A DNA stretch of 64,000 nt from Pontivivens ytuae (GCF_015679265.1 NZ_CP064942.1:2584001-2648000); one strand, 5' to 3'. Shown: positions 45,284 to 55,089, counted from the stretch's first letter. Notes: generated by a model not told the origin, from the letters alone. Program-made: numbers and translations.

Positions 45284-46162
45284 TCAGCCATTCAACAGGC
45301 CGGCATGGACCATCGCGTCGCGCACCTTCGCCTTCGTTGCGTCCGTGGCACCCACCAGCGGCAGGCGCACCTCGTCCGAGCAGCGTCCGAGCAGCGACAG
45401 CGCGTATTTCGTGGGCACCGGGTTCGGCTCCATGAAGGCGGCGCGGAACAGCGGGAACAGGCGCTCGTGGATCGCACGGGCCGCCTTGTAGTCGCCTTCC
45501 GCACAGGCGTTCTGCATCTCCGCACTCAGCCGCGGCGCGATGTTGCCCACCGTGGTGATGCAGCCGTGTCCGCCCTGCGCATTGACCGCCAGTGCGATCT
45601 CGTCATTGCCCGAGAGCTGGATGAACTCCTCGCCGCACGCGATCTTCTGGTCCGAGATGCGGGAGACGTCGCCGGTCGCGTCCTTCACGCCGACCACCCG
45701 CGGCAGCTTGGCGAGCGCGCCCATCGTCTCCACGCTGATGTTGACGACTGAGCGGGAGGGGATGTTGTAGAGCAGGATCGGCAGGTCGCACGCCGCGTGG
45801 ATCGCCTCGAAATGAGCGACGATGCCGCGCTGGCTGGGCTTGTTGTAGTAGGGCGTGACCACGAGGATGCCGTCCGCGCCCACGCTTTCCGCATACTGGG
45901 CGAAGCGCACCGCCTCGACCGTGTTGTTGGAGCCTGCGCCCGCGATGACCTTCAGCCGGCCCGCGGCCTCCTCGACCACGATCTTCACGACGCGCTCGTG
46001 CTCCTCGTGGGTGAGCGTCGGGCTCTCGCCCGTGGTGCCGACCGGGACCAGCCCGTGGGAGCCCTCGGCCACGTGCCAGTTCACCAGATCGCGCAGCGCT
46101 TTCTCATCGACCCCACCGTCCTTGAACGGCGTGATGAGCGCTGGGATGGATCCGTGGAACAT
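45284..46162 (-). CDS. dapA: 4-Hydroxy-tetrahydrodipicolinate synthase
   Basis: 292-residue TIM-barrel class-I aldolase that condenses pyruvate with aspartate semialdehyde in lysine/diaminopimelate synthesis. Visible are [18 protein letters not shown], the Tyr of [11 protein letters not shown], the Schiff-base Lys of [13 protein letters not shown], and [13 protein letters not shown]. The ATG at 46162 has GGAGG upstream. It is divergent from the transglycosylase gene. dapB lies elsewhere in this window (60070), so the pathway genes are not clustered. Confidence 0.95.
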   Translation of the reverse strand: MFHGSIPALITPFKDGGVDEKALRDLVNWHVAEGSHGLVPVGTTGESPTLTHEEHERVVKIVVEEAAGRLKVIAGAGSNNTVEAVRFAQYAESVGADGILVVTPYYNKPSQRGIVAHFEAIHAACDLPILLYNIPSRSVVNISVETMGALAKLPRVVGVKDATGDVSRISDQKIACGEEFIQLSGNDEIALAVNAQGGHGCITTVGNIAPRLSAEMQNACAEGDYKAARAIHERLFPLFRAAFMEPNPVPTKYALSLLGRCSDEVRLPLVGATDATKAKVRDAMVHAGLLNG

Positions 46163-46302
46163 GACGTGCCTCCGATTGGCAACTTGAGCGGATTTCCGCG
46201 CAAGCGTGAATTGATGCAAAGCCGGGTCTACCTTACGCCGAAGACAGGCCGGTGCGTCCGGTGGTTCTAGTTGATTCGTGCCCTTTGTCGAGGTCGATTG
46301 TC

Positions 46303-48255
46303 ATGCGTTTGCTGCCTGCCCTTGTTGCCGTTTGTCTCGCCGTCACCCCCGCCGCGCCGGCCCAGGTCTCCGATCAGGCGGGCCTGCGCATGGCCGAAGC
46401 GCTTCGCGCCGGGATCCAGCGCGATTGGGACCTGGCCGAGAGCCTCGCCCGCCAGACCGGGGAGCCGGTGGCCCGCGAGGTGCTGACCTGGACCCGGCTG
46501 CGCACGGGCGACGGGAACTGGAACGAGTATCTCGACTTCATCGAGCGCAACGCCGACTGGCCCGGCCTCACCCGGATGCGCCGGGCGGGGGAGACGCGGA
46601 TCCCGGCCAATGCCGACCCGATGGACGTCTTCCTGTTCTTCGGGGACGACGATCCGCAGACGGGCCTCGGTGCCCTCCGTCTGGCTGAGGCGCAGGCGGC
46701 TTTGGGCCGCGGGCGAGAGGCCGACGGCACTCTTGTGCGCGCTTGGCGGGAGCTGCCGCTCAACACGCTCGAGGAGCAGCTCATCGCCGCGCAGGCGCCG
46801 CGCCTGCTCGAAGCACACCACATCACCCGCCTCGACAACGCGATCTGGGACGGGCGCCTCAGCGAGGCCGCCCGGATGGAGCCGCGCGTGTCCCCGGCCT
46901 GGCGCGCTCTGGCCGAGGCGCGCATCGCGCTGCGCCGGAACGAGAACGGCGTGAACGAGCTGATCGACGCGGTCCCGGCGGAGCTCGCCGATCATCCGGG
47001 CCTTGCCTATGACCGCTTCGTCTGGCGGCGGGAGCGCGGGCTCGACACCGCGCAGGAGCTGTTGCGCGCGCAATCGACCTCCGCCGCGGAGCTCGGCCAG
47101 CCCGAGGCGTGGGCCCGCGCCCGCCGCGGCTATGCCCGGGCTGAGATGCGGACCGGCAACGTCTCCCGCGCCTATGAGCTCGCCTCCCGCCACTTCCTGA
47201 CCGAAGGCTCCGACTACGCCGATCTGGAATGGCTCTCGGGCTACATCCAGCTGCGCCGCCTGCGCAGCGCGGAGCGGGCCATCCCGCACTTCCAGCGGTT
47301 CGAGGCGGCGGTGGAGACGCCGATCTCGCTCGGCCGCGCCGGCTACTGGCTGGGCCGCGCCTACGAGGGCGTCGGCAACCTCGCCGCGGCCCAGGCGGCC
47401 TTCGAGCGCGGTGCACAGCACCAGTCCACCTTCTACGGCCAGCTTGCGGCCCAGCGGCTGGGCCTGCCCGCCGATCCCGCCTTCTCGGTGCAGGAGCAGA
47501 TGGACTGGCGCTCGGCCTCCTTCGCCAACGACCCGCGGCTGACCGCGGCGGCCCTGCTCTATGCCGCGGACGACTGGTCGAACGGGGAGCTCTTCCTGCG
47601 CCGCATCGCTCTCGACCTGCCCGACCCGGCGGAAACGGTGGCCCTCGCCGATTTCGCGATCGAGGTGCTGCAGCGGCCCGACAGCGCCGTGCGCCTCTCG
47701 AAATTCGCAGCCCGCGAGACGGGGCAGGCCTTCCCCGCCACGGCCTATCCGCTGCTCGACCTCTCCGGCGTGCGCACCGCGCTGCCGCCCGAGCTGATCA
47801 TGTCGCTCGCCCGGCAGGAAAGCGAGCTCAACACCAACGCCGTCAGCCGCGTGGGCGCACGGGGGCTGATGCAGCTGATGCCCGGCACGGCGCAGGACGT
47901 CTCCCGCCAGCTTGGTATCCCGTATTCCGCGTCCGGCCTCACGCAGGACCCCGAATACAACATCCGCCTCGGCACGACCTACCTCGCCGACCTGATGGAC
48001 CGGTTCAACGGCTCCTACGTGCTGTCCGCCGTGGGTTACAACGCCGGTCCGGGCCGGTCGCGCCAGTGGTCGCAGCGCTACGGCGACCCGCGGCGCATGG
48101 ACCTCGACCGGACGATCGACTGGATCGAGCACATCCCCTTCACCGAGACCCGCAACTACGTCATGCGCGTGATCGAGGGGATGCACGTCTACCGCCAGCG
48201 GCTGGAGGGCGGCCCCGTACCGTTGCGCATCGAAGCCGACCTGACCGCCGGCTGA
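46303..48255 (+). CDS. Soluble lytic murein transglycosylase (Slt70-like)
   Basis: 650-residue periplasmic enzyme that cleaves peptidoglycan to 1,6-anhydro-muropeptides. A signal peptide (MRLLPALVAVCLAVTPAAPA) is followed by a large all-helical superhelical region (about 25-480, for example ARARRGYARAEMRTGNVSRA). The C-terminal SLT domain has the catalytic E506 in LARQESELNTNA, then ARGLMQLMPGTAQDVSRQLG and AVGYNAGPGRSRQW. It fits Slt70 rather than shorter MltE-type enzymes. The ATG at 46303 was chosen because it starts the signal peptide. It is divergent from dapA (140 bases). Confidence 0.92.
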   Translation: MRLLPALVAVCLAVTPAAPAQVSDQAGLRMAEALRAGIQRDWDLAESLARQTGEPVAREVLTWTRLRTGDGNWNEYLDFIERNADWPGLTRMRRAGETRIPANADPMDVFLFFGDDDPQTGLGALRLAEAQAALGRGREADGTLVRAWRELPLNTLEEQLIAAQAPRLLEAHHITRLDNAIWDGRLSEAARMEPRVSPAWRALAEARIALRRNENGVNELIDAVPAELADHPGLAYDRFVWRRERGLDTAQELLRAQSTSAAELGQPEAWARARRGYARAEMRTGNVSRAYELASRHFLTEGSDYADLEWLSGYIQLRRLRSAERAIPHFQRFEAAVETPISLGRAGYWLGRAYEGVGNLAAAQAAFERGAQHQSTFYGQLAAQRLGLPADPAFSVQEQMDWRSASFANDPRLTAAALLYAADDWSNGELFLRRIALDLPDPAETVALADFAIEVLQRPDSAVRLSKFAARETGQAFPATAYPLLDLSGVRTALPPELIMSLARQESELNTNAVSRVGARGLMQLMPGTAQDVSRQLGIPYSASGLTQDPEYNIRLGTTYLADLMDRFNGSYVLSAVGYNAGPGRSRQWSQRYGDPRRMDLDRTIDWIEHIPFTETRNYVMRVIEGMHVYRQRLEGGPVPLRIEADLTAG

Positions 48256-48263
48256 AACCGCGC

Positions 48264-48287
48264 TTGCGTATTTGGGGAAAGATGAAG
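48264..48287 (+). repeat. Dispersed GCGTATTTGG.GAAAGATGAA motif, copy 5
   Basis: The sequence cttgcgtatttggggaaagatgaa is nearly identical to the right arm of the 641-717 element. It lies between the converging transglycosylase and DMT transporter genes. Confidence 0.6.
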
Positions 48288-48295
48288 GGGCGGGC

Positions 48296-49162
48296 TCAGC
48301 GCGTCCGCCGCTCCCGCCAGAGGGTGTAGAGCCCTGCACTGACGATGAGCGTGGTGCCCGCGGTGGTCCACGGGTCGAGCATTTCGCCGAAGATCGAGAG
48401 GCCGATGGCGGTGGCGAAGACGAGCTGGAAATAGGCGAAGGGCTGCACGGTGCCCGCCTCCGCCGCCTCGTAGGTCTTGATGAGCAGCCAGTGCCCGCCC
48501 GCGCCGGTGATGCAGAGCGCGCCCATCCACAGCCAGTCACTGCCGCTCATCGGCTCCCAGAAGAACGGGCCGACGCAGGTGATCGCGACTGCCCCTGCCA
48601 CGCCGGTCCAGAAGAAGGACGTGGCCGCCGTGTCGTCCCGCGCCGCGCGGCGCGTCAGCAGACCGTAGAGCGCGAACATCAGGGCGGCGAGCAGCGGCAC
48701 CAGCGCCTCTGGCGCGAAGACGCGCAGGCCGGGACGCAGGATGATGAGCACGCCGACGAAGCCTACGCCGATCGCCACCCAGCGCCGCCAACCCACACGC
48801 TCGCCCAGCACGGGGCCGGAGAGGGCCGCGATCAGGAGCGGGTAGAGGGTGAAGATCGCGTGGCTCTCCACCAGTCCCAGCAGGGTGAAGGCGAGCACCA
48901 TGACGCAGATCTCGGCGACCAGTAGCAGCCCGCGCCCGATCTGCAGCACCGGCTGCGTGGTGCGGGCGGTCGCCATCACGCCGCCCGGCTGGCTCACCGA
49001 CAGGGCGATGACGAAGGCCGCGAAGAACCAGTAGCGGATCATCACCACCATGATGACGTTGTATTCGGAGGCGAGGTGCTGGCTGATCCCGTCCTGCACC
49101 GCGAAGACGAAGGTGGTGGCGATCATCAGCGCGATGCCGCGCCGCGCGTCGTTCGATTGCAT
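48296..49162 (-). CDS. EamA/DMT-family transporter
   Basis: 288-residue inner-membrane protein with about ten transmembrane helices arranged as two EamA repeats: IALMIATTFVFAVQDGISQH begins the first, and LVPLLAALMFALYGLLTRRA the second, ending in a basic tail (LWRERRTR). Likely a metabolite or amino-acid exporter; substrate unknown. The ATG at 49162 has GGAGGTGA upstream. Its 5' end and the RluA-family gene at 49194 are divergent with only 31 bases between them, so promoters must overlap. Confidence 0.88.
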   Translation of the reverse strand: MQSNDARRGIALMIATTFVFAVQDGISQHLASEYNVIMVVMIRYWFFAAFVIALSVSQPGGVMATARTTQPVLQIGRGLLLVAEICVMVLAFTLLGLVESHAIFTLYPLLIAALSGPVLGERVGWRRWVAIGVGFVGVLIILRPGLRVFAPEALVPLLAALMFALYGLLTRRAARDDTAATSFFWTGVAGAVAITCVGPFFWEPMSGSDWLWMGALCITGAGGHWLLIKTYEAAEAGTVQPFAYFQLVFATAIGLSIFGEMLDPWTTAGTTLIVSAGLYTLWRERRTR

Positions 49163-49193
49163 CGCGTCACCTCCGGCGGGTAGGTGAGGGCGC

Positions 49194-49856
49194 ATGGACC
49201 GCCCCGTCAACATCAAACCGCCGCCGCTGATCGACTATGCGCCGCCCAAGGGGCCGGTGGAGGTGGTGCACGCCGATGAGGCGTTGTTGGTGGTGGTCAA
49301 GCCCACCGGCCTGCTGAGCGTGCCCGGCAAGGACTGGCCCGACTGCCTGGAAGCGCGGCTGCGCGCCGAATACCCGGAGGCGTTGACCGTCCATCGGCTC
49401 GACATGGACACGTCGGGCCTGATGGTTTTCGCCCGGACGCCTGCCACGCAGCGCCATCTCGGCCTGCAGTTCGAGCGGCGGCAGGTGGCGAAGACGTATC
49501 TCGCCCGGGTCGAAGGTTGCGTGGCCGGGCAGGCCGGTTTCGTGGCACTGCCGCTCATCGCCGACTGGCCCAACCGGCCGCTGCAGAAGGTCTGCTGGAC
49601 CCACGGCAAGCCCGCCCATACCGACTGGCGCGTGCTGGAGCGGGGGGCGGACACGCTGCTGGAGCTTCGCCCCCGAACTGGACGCAGTCACCAGCTTCGT
49701 GTCCATTGCCGCGAGATGGGGCATCCGATCCTCGGCGACCGCTTCTATGGCGGGCCGCCTGCCGCGCGGCTCATGCTCCACGCGGCCGAACTGCGGCTGC
49801 GGCATCCGGAGGGCGGGCGCTGGATGCGGTTCGCGTCGCCAGCGCCCTTTGCCTGA
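49194..49856 (+). CDS. RluA-family pseudouridine synthase
   Basis: 220-residue RNA pseudouridine synthase. The catalytic motif is HRLDMDTSGLMVFA with D70. The N-terminal VVVKPTGLLSVPG and C-terminal LLELRPRTGRSHQLRVHCRE and GHPILGDRFYGG are standard. There is no S4 domain, as in RluA (23S/tRNA) rather than RluC/D. The exact target position is uncertain. The ATG is preceded by AGGTGAGGG, which lies near the divergent gene's start. Confidence 0.92.
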   Translation: MDRPVNIKPPPLIDYAPPKGPVEVVHADEALLVVVKPTGLLSVPGKDWPDCLEARLRAEYPEALTVHRLDMDTSGLMVFARTPATQRHLGLQFERRQVAKTYLARVEGCVAGQAGFVALPLIADWPNRPLQKVCWTHGKPAHTDWRVLERGADTLLELRPRTGRSHQLRVHCREMGHPILGDRFYGGPPAARLMLHAAELRLRHPEGGRWMRFASPAPFA

Positions 49857-49911
49857 ACCGAAGCCGCTCCCACCCGTTGATCGGGTGAATTTCGATTACC
49901 GGAGCGATTTC

Positions 49912-50070
49912 ATGGACCTCATCCGCATCATCCTCTCCATCCTGCTGCCGCCCCTCGGCGTGTTCCTCCAAGTGGGCATCGGGTTGCAGTTCTGGATCAA
50001 CATTCTGCTGACGATCCTCGGCTACATCCCCGGTATCGTGCACGCCGTCTGGATCATCGCGCGCCGATGA
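49912..50070 (+). CDS. PMP3/YqaE-family membrane proteolipid
   Basis: 52-residue protein made of two transmembrane helices: LIRIILSILLPPLGVFLQVG and ILLTILGYIPGIVHAVWII. This is the full PMP3 (UPF0057) pattern, a family associated with salt/cold stress and membrane potential in plants and yeast. The ATG follows GGAGCG. The stop overlaps the next start (ATGA, 50067-50070), so it is coupled to the DUF4112 gene. Confidence 0.92.
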   Translation: MDLIRIILSILLPPLGVFLQVGIGLQFWINILLTILGYIPGIVHAVWIIARR

Positions 50071-50441
50071 CGGAGGTGGCCGACAGCGCCCGGCGGCTGA
50101 AGCGGGTCGAGGCGCTGGCCGACCTGCTCGACACCCGCTTTCGCATCCCGGGCACGCGCATTCCGATCGGTGCCGACGGGATCCTCTCCATCGTGCCGGT
50201 GGTTGGCGACACGGTGGCGGGCGCGATGTCCGCCTGGCTGATCTGGGAGGCCTACCGCATGGGCGCGCGCAAGCGCACGCTCGCCCGGATGCTCGGCAAT
50301 GCGGGCGTCGACTACGTGGTGGGGTCGATTCCCGTGATCGGCACCATCTTCGACATCGCCTTCAAGGCCAACAGCCGCAATCTGGCACTGCTCAAGCGGG
50401 AACTCGCGCAAATGGAGCCCGAGGGCACCCGGCGGATTTGA
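50067..50441 (+). CDS. DUF4112 domain protein
   Basis: 124-residue protein matching DUF4112: LADLLDTRFRIPGTRIPIGA, ILSIVPVVGDTVAGAMSAWL and GSIPVIGTIFDIAFKANSRN. It has one or two hydrophobic segments and likely sits in the inner membrane. Function unknown. Coupled to the PMP3-like gene, suggesting a shared membrane role. Confidence 0.9.
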   Translation: MTEVADSARRLKRVEALADLLDTRFRIPGTRIPIGADGILSIVPVVGDTVAGAMSAWLIWEAYRMGARKRTLARMLGNAGVDYVVGSIPVIGTIFDIAFKANSRNLALLKRELAQMEPEGTRRI

Positions 50442-50795
50442 TCGCGGCGGGCGCTCGCGCCACGCGCACCGGCATCGGCGGTGAGCTGCGGGTGGGCCGG
50501 ACAAAGGGCGAATATCACCGGATCGCAGCCGCCGACCGCCGCGCGCCCTCGCATACAGGCGCATTTCGTCCCCTCCTGCCACGCACCGGGCTGCCGGGCC
50601 ACGAACATCCACGCCGAACCCGGCGGGATCCCGCGCGGCAGGGTCTTGCCGATGGCCCTTCAAATCTCTGGTGAGCCGTTGAGCAGGGCCCCCGCCGCCC
50701 GCACCATTGCCCCACCGAACACGCCACGTCCGCCGGCCGGTGCGCTCACGCCAGGGTGCGCCGATCCCGCCGGGCCCAGATGACGAGACGACCAC
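50442..50795. other. Gene-free stretch before the CAP protein
   Basis: 354 bases of GC-rich DNA. The open frames on either strand here have arginine/proline-rich translations, no ribosome site and no family resemblance, so I do not call a gene. A promoter for the CAP gene should lie here. Confidence 0.4.
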
Positions 50796-52016
50796 ATGTC
50801 CATTGCCGACGATCTCGAACGCCAGATGCTCGACCTCGTGAACGAGGAGCGCACCTCCCGCGGGCTCGACCCGCTGGAGCTGGAGCAGAACCTCAACGAA
50901 GCGAGCGAGGACCACAGCGCCTGGATGCTCGACGCGAACGTGTTCTCCCACACCGGCACCGCCGGCTCCAGCGCCGGGGAGCGGATGGAGGATGCGGGCT
51001 TCGACTTCTCCGGCTCCTATGCCTGGGCCGAGAACATCGCCTATCGCTCCGTCAGCAACCCGGACCAGTATGACGAGACGGTCGTGCTGCTCCACGAGGC
51101 GCTGATGGACAGCCCCGGCCACCGGGCCAACATCCTCAATCCCGACCTCGACTATCTGGGCGTCGGCATCGAGGTGGGCGAGTTCAACGGGTTCGAGGCC
51201 ATGATGGTGACCCAGAACTTCGCCCTGACCGCCGGTGAGGTCGAGCTCGACACAGGCACGCCCGCCCCGGCCGAGGAGATGCCGGTCGCCGAGGCGCCCG
51301 CACCGGTGGAGCAGCCCGCGCCGATCGTGCCGCCCGTGATGCCGGAGGTCGAGGAGACGCCTGAGCCTGTCGCGGGCCCGGTCGAGACGCCCGAGGCTCC
51401 CGAGCCGGTCGAGGCGCCCGAGATGCCCGCGTTCGAGGAGACCCCGGCGCCCGAAGAGACGCCCGAGCCCGTGACGGCCGAGGACGAGACCCCGGAACCG
51501 GTGGAGACCCCGGAGCCCACGATGCCCGAACCGGTCGAGACGCCGGAGCCGATCGAGGCGCCGGAGGAGACGCCCGCGCCGATCGCGATGGACGACGAGA
51601 CACCGAACGCGCCGGTGGAGGAGGAGACCCCGACCCCCGTCGCGATGGATGACGAGACGCCCGCCGAGGAGGACGAGCCGACTCCGGTGGCCATGGACGA
51701 CACGCCGGAGGCTCCGGTGGAGGAAGAGACGCCCGTAGATCCCGTGATGGAGGACAAGCCCATCGCCTTCGACTGGGTCTGCGGCCGCGAGGACGAGTTC
51801 GCCTTCGACCTGCCCGATGTGTTCTGGGCCGCGGCGCGTCTCTTCATGACCTATGTGGAGGAGACCGGCTTCGGCGAGGATCTTCGGGACGGAGACGACC
51901 TTCTCGGCGCCTCCGACAGCCTTGACGATTTCGTGGACACCGGTGTCCGGGCAGCCGATGGGGGGAGAGACACGTGCGACGACCTCGCACTGGTCTCGAT
52001 CTTCGATATGGGGTGA
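50796..52016 (+). CDS. CAP-domain protein with acidic Pro/Glu/Thr repeat region
   Basis: 406-residue protein. Residues about 8-145 form a CAP/SCP domain: LVNEERTSRGLDPLELEQNL, DHSAWMLDANVFSHTG, AENIAYRS, HEALMDSPGHRANILNP (HRxNI) and GVGIEVGEFNG. Residues about 155-325 are an acidic repeat of ETPEPV-type units that turns into a MDDETP/PVEEETP pattern. The last 80 residues (AFDWVCGREDEFAFDLPDVF onward) are acidic, with two Cys. No signal peptide is visible, so export would need another route (for example type I). Function unknown. Confidence 0.8.
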   Translation: MSIADDLERQMLDLVNEERTSRGLDPLELEQNLNEASEDHSAWMLDANVFSHTGTAGSSAGERMEDAGFDFSGSYAWAENIAYRSVSNPDQYDETVVLLHEALMDSPGHRANILNPDLDYLGVGIEVGEFNGFEAMMVTQNFALTAGEVELDTGTPAPAEEMPVAEAPAPVEQPAPIVPPVMPEVEETPEPVAGPVETPEAPEPVEAPEMPAFEETPAPEETPEPVTAEDETPEPVETPEPTMPEPVETPEPIEAPEETPAPIAMDDETPNAPVEEETPTPVAMDDETPAEEDEPTPVAMDDTPEAPVEEETPVDPVMEDKPIAFDWVCGREDEFAFDLPDVFWAAARLFMTYVEETGFGEDLRDGDDLLGASDSLDDFVDTGVRAADGGRDTCDDLALVSIFDMG

Positions 52017-52336
52017 GTGGCGGCTGCCTTTGAGGGGGGCAGGGGCCCCGGCGCACGCCGCCGGGGCCCCTTGCATTTGGGGGCGGTTGAGCGGGATGTT
52101 CTGCGAGTTGTACCCACCCTCGCTGTGCTTTGGAGTGATCTCGACACTGCCAACGCTGCAGGTGCTACTCAATTGAGCCGACACGCGCTTCTAGCCCTAC
52201 AGTGAAATAGCGACGCCAAGATCAGCTCGCGTCTTGTCCATGAGTCGGGCGAAATTTACTGCGGCTGTTCTCCCAGAGACTTGCTCATCCGCTTCTTTGC
52301 GCTCATCTGAAGCAGGGTTCAGTTTGGGAGAGTGTG
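52017..52336. other. Gene-free stretch after the CAP protein
   Basis: 320 bases between the CAP gene and the 52337 gene. The only clear element is the terminator at 52042-52078. From about 52100 base composition becomes AT-richer and continues so into the next gene. Confidence 0.4.
52042..52078 (+). terminator. Terminator after the CAP gene
   Basis: An 11-bp perfect stem, ggggccccggc (52042-52052) with gccggggcccc (52060-52070), is followed by ttgcattt. Confidence 0.75.
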
Positions 52337-52876
52337 ATGTCGGAGATCTTTTCGCCCGTGGGTCTTGCGTTCTTAGGTGCGGCGCTCGCGTTCGCAGCCT
52401 GGTTTTGGCAAACCAAAATATCACATGATTTTCAGGGCATTGCCATAGCTCATACCTACATCGCGACCATCGAAGCGACGCAGAGCAGCCTGAAGCGTGT
52501 CCAGGAGGACCCGCTGTTTCTAGCTCACGCCAAGGGGGAACGGCCGACATGGATCGATGACGACTTCCGTCGCGAGGACTGGTTCGCAGTTCATCACCGG
52601 CTGTGCGGTGATCTGGGAAAACTCGTACATCTCGATCGGTTCGGCGGGCCCCGGGCAATTCAGGCCGTCTCGTCATTCTTCCAGAACCTGAAGTATGCCA
52701 GGGAGGTCTTTGCCTACACTTTGGCGTTGCAGAAGATCTCCAGCGAAGCCGATGAGGCGCTGAAGGCCCGGATCGAGGCCGAGTTTAAAATCCGGGCGGA
52801 GAAGATCGGGCAACAGATCGTCGAGCTCGACGAGCAGGCGACGACGGCCATCAAGTTGCTGAAGAAGATCTCCTGA
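52337..52876 (+). CDS. Unrecognised membrane-anchored protein
   Basis: 179-residue protein with one N-terminal transmembrane helix (VGLAFLGAALAFAAWFW, residues about 7-23). A mostly helical cytosolic or periplasmic part follows, ending in a coiled-coil-like stretch (RIEAEFKIRAEKIGQQIVEL). No family is recognised. The ATG at 52337 has GGGAG upstream; the GTG three bases earlier is possible. The DNA, with the region before it, is AT-richer than its neighbours, and the gene stands between two terminators, so it may be a later arrival. Confidence 0.7.
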   Translation: MSEIFSPVGLAFLGAALAFAAWFWQTKISHDFQGIAIAHTYIATIEATQSSLKRVQEDPLFLAHAKGERPTWIDDDFRREDWFAVHHRLCGDLGKLVHLDRFGGPRAIQAVSSFFQNLKYAREVFAYTLALQKISSEADEALKARIEAEFKIRAEKIGQQIVELDEQATTAIKLLKKIS

Positions 52877-52913
52877 CCCCACGCATTCGGTAAGGACAGC
52901 GCAGTCTCCCAAC

Positions 52914-52950
52914 AAAAAGGCCCCGGCACGTGAATGCCGGGGCCCTTCGT
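52914..52950. terminator. Bidirectional terminator between the 52337 gene and pnp
   Basis: A 10-bp stem, ggccccggca (52919-52928) with tgccggggcc (52935-52944). It has aacaaaaa on the left, serving pnp on the minus strand, and cttcgttt on the right, serving the plus-strand gene. Confidence 0.8.
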
Positions 52951-52965
52951 TTCAAGCGGTCGGGA

Positions 52966-55089
52966 TCAGCCTTCGGCGGCGATCTCCTGGCCGGTTTCCT
53001 GGTCCACGACCTTCATAGACAGGCGGACCTTGCCGCGGTCGTCGAAGCCCACGAGCTTGACCTTCACTTCCTGGCCTTCCTTCAGCACGTCCTTGGGATG
53101 CCCCACCCGCTCGTTGGAGAGCTGGGAGACGTGGACGAGGCCGTCGCGCTTGCCGAAGAAGTTCACGAAGGCGCCGAAGTCCATCAGCTTCACGACCTTG
53201 CCGGTGTAGATCTCGCCCACTTCCGGCTCGGCCACGATGGAGTGGATCATGGCGCGGGCCTTCTCGATCGCCTCGCCGTTCGGGGACGCGATCTTGATGA
53301 CGCCGTCGTCGTTGATGTCGACCTTCGCACCCGACTCCTCGACGATGCCGCGGATGACCTTGCCGCCGGAGCCGATCACTTCGCGGATCTTGTCCTGCGG
53401 AACGGTCATCGTCTCGATGCGCGGCGCGTGGACGGAGAACTCGGCGGCACCCGTCAGGGCCTTCGCCATCTCGGCCAGGATATGCATCCGGCCGTCCTTG
53501 GCCTGCGCCAGGGCGGTCTCCATGATCTGGGGCGTGATGCCCGCGACCTTGATGTCCATCTGGAGCGAAGTGATGCCGTTCTCGGTGCCCGCGACCTTGA
53601 AATCCATGTCGCCGAGGTGATCCTCGTCGCCCAGGATGTCGGTCAGGACTGCGTAGTCGCCGTCCTCTTCCAGCACGAGGCCCATGGCCACGCCCGCCAC
53701 CGCGGATTTCAGCGGCACGCCCGCATCCATCATCGACAGCGAGCCGCCGCAGACCGAGGCCATGGAGGAGGAGCCATTGGATTCCGTGATCTCCGACACG
53801 ACGCGGATCGTGTAGGGGAAGTCGGTCGCCGCCGGCAGCACCGCCTGCAGCGCGCGCCAAGCGAGCTTGCCGTGGCCGATCTCGCGCCGGCCGGGGCCAG
53901 CCATGCGGCCTGCCTCACCCACCGAGTAGGGGGGGAAGTTGTAGTGCAGCAGGAAGTTCGAGCGGCTCTCGCCATGCAGCGCGTCGATGATCTGCTCATC
54001 GTCGCCGGTGCCGAGCGTGGTTACCACAAGGCCCTGCGTCTCACCACGGGTGAAGAGCGCGGAGCCGTGGGTGCGGGGCAGCAAGCCCGTTTCGCACACG
54101 ATCGGGCGCACGGTGTCGAGGGCACGGCCGTCGATCCGGTTGCCGTTCTTCACCACGTCGCCGCGCAGCACGGCGGATTCCAGCTTCTTGAAGGCGGAGC
54201 CGAGGTTCTTGTCCTCCAGCTCTTCCTCGCTCAGCCCCTCGCGCACCTTCTCGCGCGCGGCGGAGATGGCGGCCTGGCGCTCCTGCTTGTCGCGGATCGC
54301 GAAGGCGGCGCGCATGTCGGCCTCGCCCAGACCCTTCACCTTCTCGTAGAGCGCGGTGTAGTCCGGCGGGGTGAAGTCGAACGGCTCGTTGGCGCAATCC
54401 TCGGCGAGCGCGATGATCATGTCGATGACCGGCTGCATCTGCTCATGACCGAAGGTGACCGCACCCAGCATGACCTCTTCGGAGAGCTCGTAGGCCTCCG
54501 ATTCGACCATCATCACCGCGTCCTTGGTGCCCGCGACGACGAGGTCGAGCTGCTGCTCGGGGTTCTCGCGCAGCTTGTGCATGTCGTCCACGGACGGGTT
54601 CAGCACGTACTCGCCACCCGCGTAGCCGACGCGCGCGCAGCCGATCGGGCCGAGGAACGGCGCGCCCGACAGGGTCAGTGCGGCCGATGCGGCGATCATC
54701 GCCACCACGTCCGGGTCGTTCTCCAGATCGTGGCTCAGCACGGTGCAGATCACCTGCGTCTCATGCTTGAAGCCCGGGACAAAGAGCGGGCGGATCGGAC
54801 GGTCGATGAGGCGCGAGGTCAGCGTCTCCTTCTCCGTCGGGCGCGCCTCGCGCTTGAAGAAGCCGCCGGGGATCTTGCCGGCGGCGTAATACTTCTCTTG
54901 ATAGTGGACGGTCAGCGGGAAGAAGTCGAAACCCTCCTTCGGCTGCTTCTCGAACACCACGGCGGCCATCACGGAGGTCTCGCCATAGGTGGCGACGACG
55001 GCGGCATCCGCCTGACGGGCGATCTTGCCGGTCTCCAGGGTCAGCGTGTCGCCGCCCCATTCGATGGACTTCTTGAATTCGTTGAACAT
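52966..55089 (-). CDS. pnp: Polyribonucleotide nucleotidyltransferase (PNPase)
   Basis: 707-residue phosphorolytic 3'-5' exoribonuclease for RNA decay. It has two RNase-PH domains ([20 protein letters not shown] at the start; second core in SICGGSL-like [16 protein letters not shown] with active-site residues in [19 protein letters not shown]), a KH domain ([20 protein letters not shown]) and a C-terminal S1 domain ([20 protein letters not shown]). The ATG at 55089 follows AGGAAGG. It lies downstream of rpsO, the usual order, with a terminator-like hairpin between them. Confidence 0.97.
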   Translation of the reverse strand: MFNEFKKSIEWGGDTLTLETGKIARQADAAVVATYGETSVMAAVVFEKQPKEGFDFFPLTVHYQEKYYAAGKIPGGFFKREARPTEKETLTSRLIDRPIRPLFVPGFKHETQVICTVLSHDLENDPDVVAMIAASAALTLSGAPFLGPIGCARVGYAGGEYVLNPSVDDMHKLRENPEQQLDLVVAGTKDAVMMVESEAYELSEEVMLGAVTFGHEQMQPVIDMIIALAEDCANEPFDFTPPDYTALYEKVKGLGEADMRAAFAIRDKQERQAAISAAREKVREGLSEEELEDKNLGSAFKKLESAVLRGDVVKNGNRIDGRALDTVRPIVCETGLLPRTHGSALFTRGETQGLVVTTLGTGDDEQIIDALHGESRSNFLLHYNFPPYSVGEAGRMAGPGRREIGHGKLAWRALQAVLPAATDFPYTIRVVSEITESNGSSSMASVCGGSLSMMDAGVPLKSAVAGVAMGLVLEEDGDYAVLTDILGDEDHLGDMDFKVAGTENGITSLQMDIKVAGITPQIMETALAQAKDGRMHILAEMAKALTGAAEFSVHAPRIETMTVPQDKIREVIGSGGKVIRGIVEESGAKVDINDDGVIKIASPNGEAIEKARAMIHSIVAEPEVGEIYTGKVVKLMDFGAFVNFFGKRDGLVHVSQLSNERVGHPKDVLKEGQEVKVKLVGFDDRGKVRLSMKVVDQETGQEIAAEG

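Noticed and set aside
50438..50674. Small plus-strand ORF after DUF4112
   Set aside because: Starts with TTG overlapping the DUF4112 stop, Arg-rich, no ribosome site, no resemblance to any family.
51340..51750. Tandem DNA repeats inside the CAP gene, considered as CRISPR-like or VNTR
   Set aside because: The repeats stay in frame, vary in length and encode Pro/Glu/Thr units; there are no regular spacers and no cas genes.
50022..52184. 720-codon minus-strand frame opposite the CAP gene
   Set aside because: Low-complexity His/Leu/Gly/Arg translation that mirrors the acidic repeat; no ribosome site. The plus-strand CAP domain is clearly coding.
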